64,000 bases of DNA from an uncultured bacterium (GTDB lineage Bacteria; Verrucomicrobiota; Kiritimatiellia; RFP12; CAIWXQ01), in contig CAIWXQ010000006.1 of the NCBI GenBank assembly GCA_903916675.1, positions 1-64,000 on the forward strand, in the 5' to 3' direction. Both the position numbers and the translations under genes were made by a program. This document shows, piece by piece, positions 52,790-63,065 of this stretch (position 1 is the stretch's first letter; every line of letters begins with the position of its first letter). The notes below the pieces were generated by a model. It was not told the DNA's origin, ran no database searches, and saw only the letters and a list, made by a program, of their open reading frames with translations.

Positions 52790-54310
52790 ATGCGCAAACC
52801 GAATGTCTTGTTCGTCATGACAGACCAGCAGCGATGGGACACCATCGCGGCGCTCGGCAATGGCATCATCCGCACCCCCAACATGGACCGGCTGGTGCGT
52901 CGCGGCGTCGCGTGTACCAACGCCTACACCACCTGTCCCGTCTGCCTCCCCGCGCGCTACACCATCCGTACCGGCCGTGAACCGGCCCGCACCGGCGTCT
53001 TCAACAATCCGGACTCCGTCCATCAATCCGCGACCATGGAGGCCCGCTGCGGCACATTCCTTGCCCGGCAGATGGGGCAGCTCGGATACCGCACCTTTGG
53101 CATCGGCAAGTTTCATACCCGCCCCTGGGACCAGGATGTTGGCTTTGAAACGCAGCTGCACAGCGAAGAGCTGTACGAAGATGCCCGGCAGCGCCAGGGC
53201 GACGCCTTTGCGCGTTTTATCCGCACGCAGCACCCGGAATACGACTGGATCGACATGCTGCAGGGCGAGCGCGCCGAAATGTACTATGTCCCGCAGATGA
53301 GCCCGCTGCCGGAAGCCCTCACCGTCGAAAGCTGGGCTGCGGACCGCGCCGTGGAGCAGCTCGCGCGCCGCGCGGCAGACCCCCGTCCGTACTTCGGCTT
53401 TGTATCCTTTATCGGGCCGCATCCGCCCTGCGCGCCACCTCAGCCATACAATCGCCTCTACAATCCGGACCTCATGCCCAACCCCGTGCGTGGCGACCCG
53501 GGCGTGGACCACGCCGACGAGAATATCCCCTGGAACAACCATCTGGTGTGGGCGGAGGACATCAACGACAGCTGGGCGCGCCGGATCAAGGCGCGCTACT
53601 ACGGCGAGATCACCTTTATCGACGACTGCCTGGGGCGAATCCTCGACGCGGTGGAGGCGCGGCCGGATGCGGACAACACGCTGATCTGTCTGTTCACAGA
53701 CCACGGCGACATGCTGGGCGACCACCATGCCTGGCAGAAGGAGTGCTTTTTCGAGGCCTCCTGCCGCATCCCCCTGCTGCTCAGCTGGCCGGAGCAATTG
53801 CCGGGCAACGCACGCTGCGCCGAGCTCGCCTGCCTGACTGATTTGTTCGGTGTGGCCACCACTGCGGCCGGCGCACCAGAGCTGCGTGATGGCTCCGACC
53901 TGCTCGGCCTGCTCGCGGGCCGCGCATCGCCGCGGCGCGAGCTGGTGGGCCAGTATGGCACACCCGGCACGCCAATGTTCCGCGCCATGGTACGCTCCGG
54001 ACCCTGGAAATACATTTTCATGGCCAATGGCGGCCGCGAACAACTTTTCAACCTTGTATCTGATCCCGGAGAGACCACGAATTGCGTGGCGGACAACCCG
54101 CGCCTCGTGCAGCAGTTCCGCGAGGCAGCTGCGCGGTCCATAGATACCCCGCTCGGGCGCCCGGCGCTGCAGAACAACAGTCTGCGCGCCTTCCCGTTTG
54201 CCACCCGCTTGCGGGAACGCATCCTGCAGTTCGACCTGGCCCGCGGAATAACCGATTTTGGCCCGACACCTTCGGACCCTTCCACAACTGCCGGCTGCGC
54301 GCTGCCGTAA
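52790..54310 (+). CDS. Type I sulfatase (formylglycine-dependent)
   Basis: 506 residues with no signal peptide, so cytosolic. Alkaline-phosphatase-superfamily start KPNVLFVMTDQQRWDTIAAL (metal Asp) and the formylglycine motif C52-LPAR (C-x-P-x-R). Later FTDHGDMLGDHHAWQKECFF supplies Asp/His metal ligands, and YKARYYGEITFIDDCLG-like sequence (RYYGEITFIDDCLGRILDAV) is typical. Hydrolyses sulfate esters, likely of a sulfated saccharide taken into the cell. C52 must be matured by FGE or anSME; the SUMF1-like proteins nearby are exported and lack the catalytic Cys, so they are unlikely to do this. Near the XylR-type regulator. Confidence 0.9.
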   Translation: MRKPNVLFVMTDQQRWDTIAALGNGIIRTPNMDRLVRRGVACTNAYTTCPVCLPARYTIRTGREPARTGVFNNPDSVHQSATMEARCGTFLARQMGQLGYRTFGIGKFHTRPWDQDVGFETQLHSEELYEDARQRQGDAFARFIRTQHPEYDWIDMLQGERAEMYYVPQMSPLPEALTVESWAADRAVEQLARRAADPRPYFGFVSFIGPHPPCAPPQPYNRLYNPDLMPNPVRGDPGVDHADENIPWNNHLVWAEDINDSWARRIKARYYGEITFIDDCLGRILDAVEARPDADNTLICLFTDHGDMLGDHHAWQKECFFEASCRIPLLLSWPEQLPGNARCAELACLTDLFGVATTAAGAPELRDGSDLLGLLAGRASPRRELVGQYGTPGTPMFRAMVRSGPWKYIFMANGGREQLFNLVSDPGETTNCVADNPRLVQQFREAAARSIDTPLGRPALQNNSLRAFPFATRLRERILQFDLARGITDFGPTPSDPSTTAGCALP

Positions 54311-54457
54311 AACAGCATAGTCTGGTGCGTAAAACATCTACTGGCAGGTATGCGGAACCGCGGTGTAATATATGTTCAACTGGCGGGGGATATCTTTCTC
54401 TTGCCAGAGATGCGGGAAGCAACCAGAACAGCGTATCCTGACGCATGAGGTGTGAAA

Positions 54458-55162
54458 ATGAAGTGCAGAAATGATGTCATTCGGTTGGGTATCTCCGTGG
54501 CGCTGGCGGTCCTGCTGGCCGCCCCTTTGCTGGCCACCAATTATGTTTGGACGGGCAGTGCCGGGGACAGCAATTGGATGACCTCTGCCAACTGGGTCAC
54601 CAACAGGGTCACTGCTGCCAATGGCGCGTACCCGGGTACTAACGACGTGGCAACCCTGACCAACAATACCGCCGCAGGGTTCACTGTAATTCTGAACCTG
54701 AACGGGTCCTCCATCGGCAATCTGGGAGGCGGCACCGTGACCAACGGTCTTGCCGGACTGATCCTTTCCAATTCCCTGGGCACAGCCACGCTGATCATCA
54801 CCAACGGCACGCTGGTGACGACCGGAGCCGGGGGTGTCGTCTTCTCCAGCAACAGCGTATTGGAAATTGACAACAACGGCGTCTTTACCAACGCGAACAC
54901 TTCAACCGGGGTGAAAATAGTATGCACAAACTTTGTGCTGAAGCTCGGCGGCGGAGGCCTGTACTCGCCCGGCAGCTGCGGCACGACTGCCCTCCAGTCA
55001 CAGCTCGGCAACTCTATCCTCACCATCCAATCATCTTCGAACGGTTTTGGCGGTGCGTTCTACCTCAATCCCTCTTCTGCTTATTGGGACCCCAGCGGGG
55101 GTGTCGGCAGTCGTAGTAACAATACGATTGTGATGAACTGCGTCACCGGGTACTGCTCCTAG
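54458..55162 (+). CDS. Exported beta-strand repeat protein, part before an in-frame TAG
   Basis: 234 residues from ATG 54458 (GAGG eight bases upstream). Signal 1-27 (SVALAVLLAAPLLA), then NYVWTGSAGDSNWMTSANW, the usual opening of autotransporter-associated beta-strand repeat proteins in PVC bacteria, and Thr/Asn/Gly-rich strands (TLIITNGTLVTTGAGGVVFS). It stops at TAG 55160-55162 (GYCS-stop-HGFAPG), but the same frame stays open and protein-like to 56812. Either a nonsense mutation (for example Trp TGG to TAG) or readthrough. Confidence 0.7.
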   Translation: MKCRNDVIRLGISVALAVLLAAPLLATNYVWTGSAGDSNWMTSANWVTNRVTAANGAYPGTNDVATLTNNTAAGFTVILNLNGSSIGNLGGGTVTNGLAGLILSNSLGTATLIITNGTLVTTGAGGVVFSSNSVLEIDNNGVFTNANTSTGVKIVCTNFVLKLGGGGLYSPGSCGTTALQSQLGNSILTIQSSSNGFGGAFYLNPSSAYWDPSGGVGSRSNNTIVMNCVTGYCS

Positions 55163-56812
55163 CATGGATTCGCCCCGGGCGCGAATACTGCTTTCATAAC
55201 CAATGATACCCTGTACGTCACCAACAACGCGATCTTTGTCGCCCCGATTGCTTCGACCGGTGTTGGCTTTCCCGGCAGCAGCAATCTGCTCTACGTCGCC
55301 TCCGGGTGTACATATGTCGCACAGACCCTCTACGCGGGAAATATCGGGTCCCTTGCTTTCCCGTGCGTTGGGAACATCGCAATCGTAAATGGCGGCACGA
55401 TAAATTGCGCCGGCCTTTCGGTTGCTGTCGGTAGCGCGGCGGCTGCGGCTAACTCCAATGCCATGATCGTGAGTGGCGGCAATGCCAATGTGGCAACCAA
55501 TTTCATCGCGACGGGTGACTCCAGCGTGGGCGCACTCGGGGCCAACTGCAACTTCCTGATCGTTTCCAATGGCGGAGTTGCGGCCTTTGGCGGAAAACTC
55601 GCTATCCCGCTAGTCACCGCCACCAATGCGTATGGCAACTACGCCCTCGTAACAGGCCCGGGTTCACTATTGAGGATAGCCACCCACAGCATGGGAAGCG
55701 CCCCCTCCAACGGCACCCAAAACGTAACCTCCAACAACGGGATGACGGTTGTCAACGGCGGAGTGGTCACCAACATAGGCAATCTCACCTTTCAAGGCTA
55801 CCAGACCTATCTGAACATCGCCTCCAACGGAGCGTATTATTTTCCCATCTCTTCCACGTTTAAGATTGGCTGCCAAGGCATTGGCCCCGGCACCAATGAC
55901 TCCTACTGCGGGATTAACGTGTCCGCCAACGGATTGCTTGACGTTGGTATAGCCAATGTTTCTGTCGGCATCAACAGCAATGGCAACATCTGCAATTTCA
56001 TAACCAACAGCGGCGGCATCCTGCAGTTTGCACAAACGGCGCCCACCATTGCTGTCGGCAGCAACGGGCTGACAGGGGCCAGCGCGAACGGCAACAACAT
56101 TACGATCACGAACGGCACGCTTTCGTTCCGTAACGTCAACAACGCCAGTGTGTACTGCAACCAGGGCGCCTATAGATGGGGTTCGTCGACGACGAGTGGC
56201 GGTCCGATCACCTACCTGGGCACCAACAACACCTTCATGCTGAACGGGATCAACAGCGGGTGCACGAACAACAGTGGCCTCCCGGCAAACCAGAGCTACA
56301 CCTTCAGCGCGGGGTATAATTCCACCAACTGGGCTGGTCTGGTGATGGTCAACGGCACCGCGTCGCGACCCACGATGTACACGAACGGCTTCGTGACCAT
56401 CGAATCCACGGGCTGGGCGACGTTCTCCAACGGCTACGCCGTGGTCGCCAGCAATGTCACGTGTGCCGGCACGATGAACATTGCGAACAGCACCGTGACC
56501 TTTGGCTCCAATCTGGTCTTGCAGAGCGGCTTCACGCTGAACGTGTCCTCGAACTCGACCACCCCCACGGTGATCAACGTGGTGAAGGATCTGGACCTGT
56601 CATCGGCCTCCAGCGGGACCATCAATACCACGGGCCTTCTCCAGAACAACCCGGCCCAGGTGACGCTCTGTACTGTCTCCGGCAGCATCCTCGGTTCGCC
56701 GGGGAACTGGACCGTGACAGGGCCACTAGGCTATAAGTACGTCGCCTCCGCGAGCGGGAATAGCCTGATTCTCCAGCAGGTTCCATCCGGCTTGATGGTC
56801 TTGATCAAGTAA
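55163..56812 (+). CDS. Continuation of the beta-strand repeat protein after the TAG
   Basis: Same frame as the preceding part; 549 codons with no further stop. Composition is unchanged (Asn, Gly, Ser, Thr): LYVTNNAIFVAPIASTGVGF, MIVSGGNANVATNFIATGDS, MTVVNGGVVTNIGNLTFQGY, ITITNGTLSFRNVNN. It ends VPSGLMVLIK, similar to the P-T-G-L-I-I-Y tail of the two beta-helix proteins. An internal ATG at 55463 exists but gives no signal peptide, so independent export would fail. With the first part the protein would be 784 residues. Confidence 0.65.
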   Translation, partial: HGFAPGANTAFITNDTLYVTNNAIFVAPIASTGVGFPGSSNLLYVASGCTYVAQTLYAGNIGSLAFPCVGNIAIVNGGTINCAGLSVAVGSAAAAANSNAMIVSGGNANVATNFIATGDSSVGALGANCNFLIVSNGGVAAFGGKLAIPLVTATNAYGNYALVTGPGSLLRIATHSMGSAPSNGTQNVTSNNGMTVVNGGVVTNIGNLTFQGYQTYLNIASNGAYYFPISSTFKIGCQGIGPGTNDSYCGINVSANGLLDVGIANVSVGINSNGNICNFITNSGGILQFAQTAPTIAVGSNGLTGASANGNNITITNGTLSFRNVNNASVYCNQGAYRWGSSTTSGGPITYLGTNNTFMLNGINSGCTNNSGLPANQSYTFSAGYNSTNWAGLVMVNGTASRPTMYTNGFVTIESTGWATFSNGYAVVASNVTCAGTMNIANSTVTFGSNLVLQSGFTLNVSSNSTTPTVINVVKDLDLSSASSGTINTTGLLQNNPAQVTLCTVSGSILGSPGNWTVTGPLGYKYVASASGNSLILQQVPSGLMVLIK

Positions 56813-56964
56813 GCCGGGCCGGGGTTCGGCCCAATCCGTGCCGAAGCAGATGGCAGTTGAAGCGGGACGTAAAAGCCGCAACAACGCCTCGCAGCGTATT
56901 GCCCACCCCTTGCGGGTTCGCAAATCAGGGGCCGGCTGATGCCGGCCATCGGGAGGGCGGATTC

Positions 56965-59421
56965 ATGCACGGCGCACGGATGGCAAGCATCGTCTCGGTG
57001 ATTCTGGCTGTGTTTCTTTCTGGAATGTGCGATGCCGCGGATGCCGCGAATCCCCGGGCGCAGCCAGCCGCAACCAGTGTGCTGGATGCGAAAGAATACA
57101 GGCTGGCCAACCGGAACATTGCCCGCACAATTGCCTGGCCGGGCGGAAGACTGGCCACGCGGACGATTGAGAATCTCCTGGCCGCACGGATCTACTTGCT
57201 GGAGGGCGATGAGTTCGAGATCCGGCTCGATGGGTCGGATCAACCCGTCACCGCAGCCACAGCCCGGGTCACAGGCGCAGAAGTGCAGAACATCGAAGGC
57301 GGCCAGCGCCTGGTAATGAGTCTGAGCGTCCCGGCGCTGTCCGGCGCCGTGCTGCGTGTGCTGTACGAGCTCAAGGACGCTGATTTCTTCGGCCGGAAAT
57401 GGATCGAGATGGATCCGCCCGAGGGAATCAGACTCCCGGTGGCATCGCTGGCCGTGGAATCACTGAAGTTTCCGGCTACAGCCGCCTGTTCCTACGTGGC
57501 AAAGGCAAAAGGCCAGCCAGTCTTCATGGACGACAACCTGTTCCTGGGCTTGGAATGGCCCGGCGCTGCCAATGGTTTCGATAAAAATGTGTATTCTGCC
57601 ACGCATTGGCCGGCGTGGGATGTGGAGAAGGGATTTTGTTCCAAGAGGGCCGTGTGGGGTGCTGCGCCAGCCGGCGAGGTCAGCCACTGGTTCATTGAAA
57701 AATATGTGTCTGTCATGCGACTGACACCGCCGCCCGCCGTGCGGTTGATGCACGAACCCTACTACAGCGGCGAACTGGGGTTCAATCTGGGTGTTTTTCA
57801 GAACCGGGTCGCCGGCTATCGTGACAATCTGGTGAAGAAATACGGGGTGAAGTTGGACAGTTACGGCATCACCCTTGCCTGGTGGTATGGCGGTTCCGAC
57901 ATCTTTGAGCCCAAGTTGCCCGAAACATTCCAGGCTGCCCAGAAGATTCTCCAGACAGATCTTCCCGGTTGCAACCTCGCTCTGTACTGGCCTTTCTGTG
58001 GCACAGCCCTGCAGCCTCCGAGCCAGGACTTTGTCAAAAAGTACGGGTATGAGACCACCTCGGATGCCTACTGTACGGTAGGGCCAAACTTTGCCAAGGC
58101 TGCCCGGGAAAAAATCCGGCACAACCTGGTTGATCTGGGCGTCAACTACTTCTGCGACGACAACTACAAGTTCAGGCCTTGCCAGGTGGCCGGGCACGGA
58201 CATCGGATCGAAGGCGGCGCGGCGCTGGAGAGCCAGGTGGAGGGGTTGATGCGCTTCGCGCGCTTTGCCAAGGAGCTGAACCCCCATGCGTTGATACAAC
58301 AGGGATATGTTTTTGTTCTTCCCGCCCCCTGGCTGCTGGCCGGCGGGTACGATAGCGTCGGTCTGCAGGGGACAGGGGCCGAAGCCGCCGCCTCTGCCGG
58401 CGTCGGGCCTCACCGGGAGCGCTGGATCAACGCCTATGACATCGGGCTGTATACCACCTGCGTCAAGATGCGCATCCAGATTCCGCCCAACTCGCTTGCC
58501 AGCACCATGCTCGTCAAGTGGCGCAAGTCCCTGGACAAGCTGACTCGTCCGGTGGAGGAGTGGGAACATGATGTCCTGATGTGCGCCGGCCGTGGCGGCA
58601 TGATCTGGAGCGTCGCCATCCATGCGGATGAAACCACGGATGGGGAGTGGGCATTCCTGGCCAAAACCATCAACTGGGCGCGCACCAATGTCGCCATCCT
58701 GGCGAACAACACCCGTTTTCTGCCGGGGAAAGTCCAGGCAGAGGAGCCCTACGGCTACAGCCACACCAAGGGCGACCAATGCATCGTCTTCCTGCGCAAC
58801 CCCGGCATGCCCGGCGCCCTGGAGCTGAAAGATGGCTGGAAGGCTCTGGCGGCCGCCAAGGAGGACGACATTCCCAAGGATTTTGCCGCAGCCGCCTGTA
58901 GCGAAGGCGCCTGGGAGAAGGTGGACGATCTGGGCAAGTTCAAGGCAACGGGCAGCGAAGGGTATCTCCTCTACCGCTGCCAAATCAACGTGCCTGCTGC
59001 ATGGAAGGGGCGGCGGATTTTCCTCTTTGGCATTACCGGCGGTCTCGATGTTGACAAGGATGTTTTCCTGAACGGCAATGCCCTCCCTGCAGAGGTGGGC
59101 GGCCCGAACGGAGGAGATGTTTCCAGTGCGCTGTCGTACGGAGTTGAGAACCTGCTGGCAGTCCGGATGAAGCTCAATCCGCGTGTGCCTGCCAGGAGAC
59201 TGAACGGGCCAATCAGGCTTGCCAACCTGGATGCCGAACAGCCCGTTCCATTCACCCTGGACCCGGCCGTGAGCGGCTTTGACCCCAAGTACAAGCACGC
59301 CACCGTCAAATGGGTGTACCCGGAGATGCGGACCGATCCGAAGACACTGGATGTCGGCAAGCCCTGCTCCTTTGCAATGAAGCCGTTCGATGTGCTGGTG
59401 TTTGCATTGCAATTGGAGTAA
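56965..59421 (+). CDS. Secreted alpha-galactosidase-like glycoside hydrolase
   Basis: 818 residues from 56965 (GGGAGG upstream), signal to about residue 26 (VILAVFLSGMCDAADA). An N-terminal beta-domain (residues 40-250), a TIM-barrel-like region (YGVKLDSYGITLAWWYGGSD, GVNYFCDDNYKF with possible catalytic Asp) and a C-terminal jelly-roll (YRCQINVPAAWKGRRIFLFG, DVDKDVFLNGNALPAEVGG). Resembles GH36/melibiase-like enzymes of Lentisphaerae/Verrucomicrobia, but the exact family is not certain. It probably removes terminal sugars outside the cell or in the periplasm. Follows the beta-strand protein by about 150 bases. Confidence 0.72.
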   Translation: MHGARMASIVSVILAVFLSGMCDAADAANPRAQPAATSVLDAKEYRLANRNIARTIAWPGGRLATRTIENLLAARIYLLEGDEFEIRLDGSDQPVTAATARVTGAEVQNIEGGQRLVMSLSVPALSGAVLRVLYELKDADFFGRKWIEMDPPEGIRLPVASLAVESLKFPATAACSYVAKAKGQPVFMDDNLFLGLEWPGAANGFDKNVYSATHWPAWDVEKGFCSKRAVWGAAPAGEVSHWFIEKYVSVMRLTPPPAVRLMHEPYYSGELGFNLGVFQNRVAGYRDNLVKKYGVKLDSYGITLAWWYGGSDIFEPKLPETFQAAQKILQTDLPGCNLALYWPFCGTALQPPSQDFVKKYGYETTSDAYCTVGPNFAKAAREKIRHNLVDLGVNYFCDDNYKFRPCQVAGHGHRIEGGAALESQVEGLMRFARFAKELNPHALIQQGYVFVLPAPWLLAGGYDSVGLQGTGAEAAASAGVGPHRERWINAYDIGLYTTCVKMRIQIPPNSLASTMLVKWRKSLDKLTRPVEEWEHDVLMCAGRGGMIWSVAIHADETTDGEWAFLAKTINWARTNVAILANNTRFLPGKVQAEEPYGYSHTKGDQCIVFLRNPGMPGALELKDGWKALAAAKEDDIPKDFAAAACSEGAWEKVDDLGKFKATGSEGYLLYRCQINVPAAWKGRRIFLFGITGGLDVDKDVFLNGNALPAEVGGPNGGDVSSALSYGVENLLAVRMKLNPRVPARRLNGPIRLANLDAEQPVPFTLDPAVSGFDPKYKHATVKWVYPEMRTDPKTLDVGKPCSFAMKPFDVLVFALQLE

Positions 59422-59529
59422 AGGGGAAAGTCAACGGGAACGCCGCGGGGCTGCACAGCGCAATGGCCGCACGATGAAGACCAGGCCTGATTTCTTTTTT
59501 ATCAGACGCTGATCAAGTGGGGATTATTC

Positions 59530-60690
59530 ATGAGATTCACGACCTTCGGCAGCACCGGGATCAAAATATCGGCGCTGGGGTTCGGCTGCATGCGGTTTCC
59601 GATGATCAAAGTCAATGGCCGCGATGTGGTGGACGAAGATCAAGTGGCCGAAATGATTCATCGCGCCTATGCGCTGGGTGTCAACTATTACGACAGCGCC
59701 TACTTCTACTGCAACGGATTAAGCGAGGCCGCCCTGGGCAAGGCCTTGCAGGGCTTTCGCGATCAGGTGCTGGTGTCCACCAAGAGCCCCGGCCATCTGC
59801 TGAAGAAGCCGGGGGATTTTCGGCGCATCCTCGAGGAACAGCTGCAACGGCTGGGCACGGATGTGATTGATTTCTACCATTTTCACGGCATCGGCTATGA
59901 CAAATTCTTTGCCATCGACAAGCTGACCAACTGGCAGAGCGAGGCCTTCCGTGCCAGGGAGGAAGGGCTGATCCGGCAGATCTCCTTCTCGTTCCACGAT
60001 CGTCCGGAAAACATGATCAAGCTGATCGACTTGGGGCTCTTCACCTCGGTCCTGTGCCAGTATAACGCGATTGACAGGAGTAATGAGCCCTCCATTGCCT
60101 ACGCCCGGGCCGCGGGGCTGGGCACCGTTGTCATGGGCCCCCTGGGCGGGGGAAGGGTTTCGGGGCTTCCGGCTGATGTGGCTGCCCGCCTGGGGGTGCA
60201 GGTTAAAAGTAACGCGGAGCTGGCCCTGCGCTTTGTCTTTGCCAATCCCCATATCGATTGCGCCCTTTCCGGCATGGCAAGCCTCGCGATGGTGGAGGAG
60301 AATGCGGCCATCGCCGCACGCGGCGACCCCCTGAGCCAGCTGGAGGTCAAGGCCATCAATGAGTTGATGGCGGAGAATGCAAAGCTGGCCCAGTTGTATT
60401 GCACGGGGTGCGGCTACTGCATGCCCTGCCCGGCACAGGTGAACATCCCGCACACCTTCAAGATGATGAACATTTACAGGATTTACGGGATCAAGGAGTA
60501 TGCCAGGTCCGGCTATGCCGATATTGGCGTCAACCAATGGCTCCCCGGGAAGCTGGCCGACGCCTGTACGGAGTGCGGCCTCTGCGAAACCAAATGCCCG
60601 CAGAAGCTTCCCATCCGGAAGCAATTGAAGGAAAGCCACGAGGCGCTCGCAAGTCCGGCCTCTGCTCCCCCGGCTGCGCTGCCGGGATGA
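59530..60690 (+). CDS. Aldo/keto reductase with C-terminal 2[4Fe-4S] ferredoxin-like domain
   Basis: 386 residues. AKR barrel 1-275 with the tetrad D55, Y60, K85 and His near 117-119 (YYDSAYFYCNG, LVSTKSPG, FYHFHG). The C-terminal region carries two Fe-S motifs: CTGCGYCMPCPAQVNIP and CTECGLCETKCPQKLPIRKQ, about residues 290-352. The family reduces or oxidises sugars or keto compounds with NAD(P)H and can exchange electrons with ferredoxin; common in anaerobes. No signal peptide, cytosolic. It ends the accessory block; likely takes part in metabolism of the imported sugar. Confidence 0.87.
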   Translation: MRFTTFGSTGIKISALGFGCMRFPMIKVNGRDVVDEDQVAEMIHRAYALGVNYYDSAYFYCNGLSEAALGKALQGFRDQVLVSTKSPGHLLKKPGDFRRILEEQLQRLGTDVIDFYHFHGIGYDKFFAIDKLTNWQSEAFRAREEGLIRQISFSFHDRPENMIKLIDLGLFTSVLCQYNAIDRSNEPSIAYARAAGLGTVVMGPLGGGRVSGLPADVAARLGVQVKSNAELALRFVFANPHIDCALSGMASLAMVEENAAIAARGDPLSQLEVKAINELMAENAKLAQLYCTGCGYCMPCPAQVNIPHTFKMMNIYRIYGIKEYARSGYADIGVNQWLPGKLADACTECGLCETKCPQKLPIRKQLKESHEALASPASAPPAALPG

Positions 60691-60894
60691 AACCATCAGT
60701 ATGCGGCCTTCTCAATAGCCGATGTCCGGACAATCACCTGTTTGGTGAGATGCAGAATGGTTGTTGGCAACGGCGGGTGAATCGTGCATCCTGTACCTGT
60801 GGCCGGGGTCGGCCTGACCAGCTCCGAACTTCTTCCTGTCATGGCTGAGGCATCGGGATATCAACGGTACATGACACAGAAGAGGGATTCAGCT

Positions 60895-61188
60895 ATGGAT
60901 ATCTATGTAGGCAACCTCCCATACGAGGTCACGGACGCCGAACTGCAAGCGCACTTCGAGCCGTTTGGCAAGGTGACTTCGGCACGCGTGGTGATGGACA
61001 AGGCCACGGGACGCGCCAAGGGATTCGGATTCGTCGAGATGACCGACCGCGCGGAGGCTGAAAAGGCCATCGCCGGGACCAATGGCGCAGACTTCAAGGG
61101 GCGCCCCCTGCGCGTGAACGAGTCACAGCCCAAACCCCGTGATGATCGTGGCGGCGGCGGCGGGTTCGGCGGCGGCAAGCGCTGGTAA
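60895..61188 (+). CDS. RRM RNA-binding protein (glycine-rich)
   Basis: 97 residues from 60895 (AGGG upstream). A single RRM: RNP2 IYVGNLPY at 3-10, RNP1 KGFGFVEM at about 43-50, then PLRVNESQPKPRDDRGG and a Gly-rich tail ending GGKRW. Such small proteins act as RNA chaperones or cold-induced regulators in Cyanobacteria, Planctomycetes and Verrucomicrobia. Stand-alone, with its own terminator. Confidence 0.92.
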   Translation: MDIYVGNLPYEVTDAELQAHFEPFGKVTSARVVMDKATGRAKGFGFVEMTDRAEAEKAIAGTNGADFKGRPLRVNESQPKPRDDRGGGGGFGGGKRW

Positions 61189-61213
61189 TCCGGTCGTTCG
61201 ACAGGATTGCTCA

Positions 61214-61246
61214 GGGCATCGGTGCATCCGCATCGGTGCCCTTTTT
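61214..61246 (+). terminator. Rho-independent terminator of the RRM gene
   Basis: A 12-bp stem counting G-T wobbles (GGGCATCGGTGC / GCATCGGTGCCC, loop ATCC) followed by TTTTT. The best terminator in the window. Confidence 0.8.
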
Positions 61247-61281
61247 CATTACCCGTACGTGTTGTCATGTGGCAGTTCTGG

Positions 61282-61310
61282 TGGTAGGGCAGCCAGTCCC
61301 TTGGCCGCAG
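61282..61310. repeat. GTAGGG-type palindromic dispersed repeat
   Basis: GGTAGGGCAGCCAGTCCCTT then GGCCGCAG, a copy of the 1139-1166 family, followed by GGGCACTGCGCGC. It lies just left of the IS110 element. Confidence 0.65.
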
Positions 61311-61456
61311 CAGCACAGGGCACTGCGCGCGAGACGCGCCGATGGAGTTGGCGGGATCGAGGTTCTTGCCGGAAAGGTAGCAACTGTCTTTTCTTTTAGG
61401 AGCTTCGGGTTGGAAATCGATGGTTTGAGGAGGGGGTGCGGGGGGGAGGAACACGG

Positions 61457-62640
<1,184 letters not shown>

Positions 62641-62653
62641 GACGGATAAGAGA

Positions 62654-62682
62654 CAAGGGACGGCTCGGAGAGCCATCCCTAC
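62654..62682. repeat. GGGACGGCTCGGAGAGCCATC dispersed repeat
   Basis: AAGGGACGGCTCGGAGAGCC followed by ATCCCTACC; arms GGGA and TCCC with inner GGCTC/GAGCC, related to 1436-1488. Confidence 0.55.
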
Positions 62683-62720
62683 CCGTGCGGAAAGCACAAA
62701 TCTTTATGACGCTGCGTATA

Positions 62721-62818
62721 GAATCCGAGACGGCCGGGACGGAGGCCGGCCCTCCAAAACGCCAACAAACTTACAGTTCTTTCGTGACTGGGGGGCCGGC
62801 CTCCGTGACCGATTCTGA
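62721..62818. repeat. GGAGGCCGGCC inverted repeat
   Basis: GAATCCGAGACGGCCGGGAC then GGAGGCCGGCCC faces GGGGCCGGCCTCC and GTGACCGATTCTGAG. Loop about 36 bases. Right of the IS110 element. Confidence 0.65.
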
Positions 62819-62847
62819 GATGGGTTCTAGACAGAAATAGACAGTAT

Positions 62848-62953
62848 TAGACACGAAACAGCCCCCCTCCTTCCGGACATAATTTTTCGCATCTAGCTGT
62901 TCATCAACGAATTACAGCCGAATTGCAGCGTTGTGACCGGTGTTTCGTGTCTA
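62848..62953. repeat. 106-bp element bounded by a perfect 13-bp inverted repeat
   Basis: TAGACACGAAACA (62848-62860) and TGTTTCGTGTCTA (62941-62953) with 80 bases between. The right arm is followed by TTTTTC. It is AT-richer than its surroundings and not one of the common repeat families here. Confidence 0.55.
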
Positions 62954-62957
62954 TTTT

Positions 62958-63065
62958 TCATCGGGTTGTTCCTGGTTGCCGAAGAAGGTGTTTAGCCACG
63001 TTCACATCGTCCGTCATAGGAACCTCCCCGAGAACAACCTGACTTTTGCGACCCTTCTTTTGCAT
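62958..63065 (-). CDS. Possible 35-residue protein with strong ribosome site
   Basis: MQKKGRKSQVVLGEVPMTDD then VNVAKHLLRQPGTTR. AAAGGAG lies seven bases upstream of the ATG, better than most sites in the window, and the upstream DNA contains GTATAACTG, a weak -10. Basic N-terminus. No family recognised. Its stop touches the 13-bp inverted repeat. Confidence 0.35.
   Translation of the reverse strand: MQKKGRKSQVVLGEVPMTDDVNVAKHLLRQPGTTR

Noticed and set aside
54458-56812. Pyrrolysine or other recoding at the TAG
   Set aside because: No suppressor tRNA or recoding element is visible in the window; a nonsense mutation is simpler.
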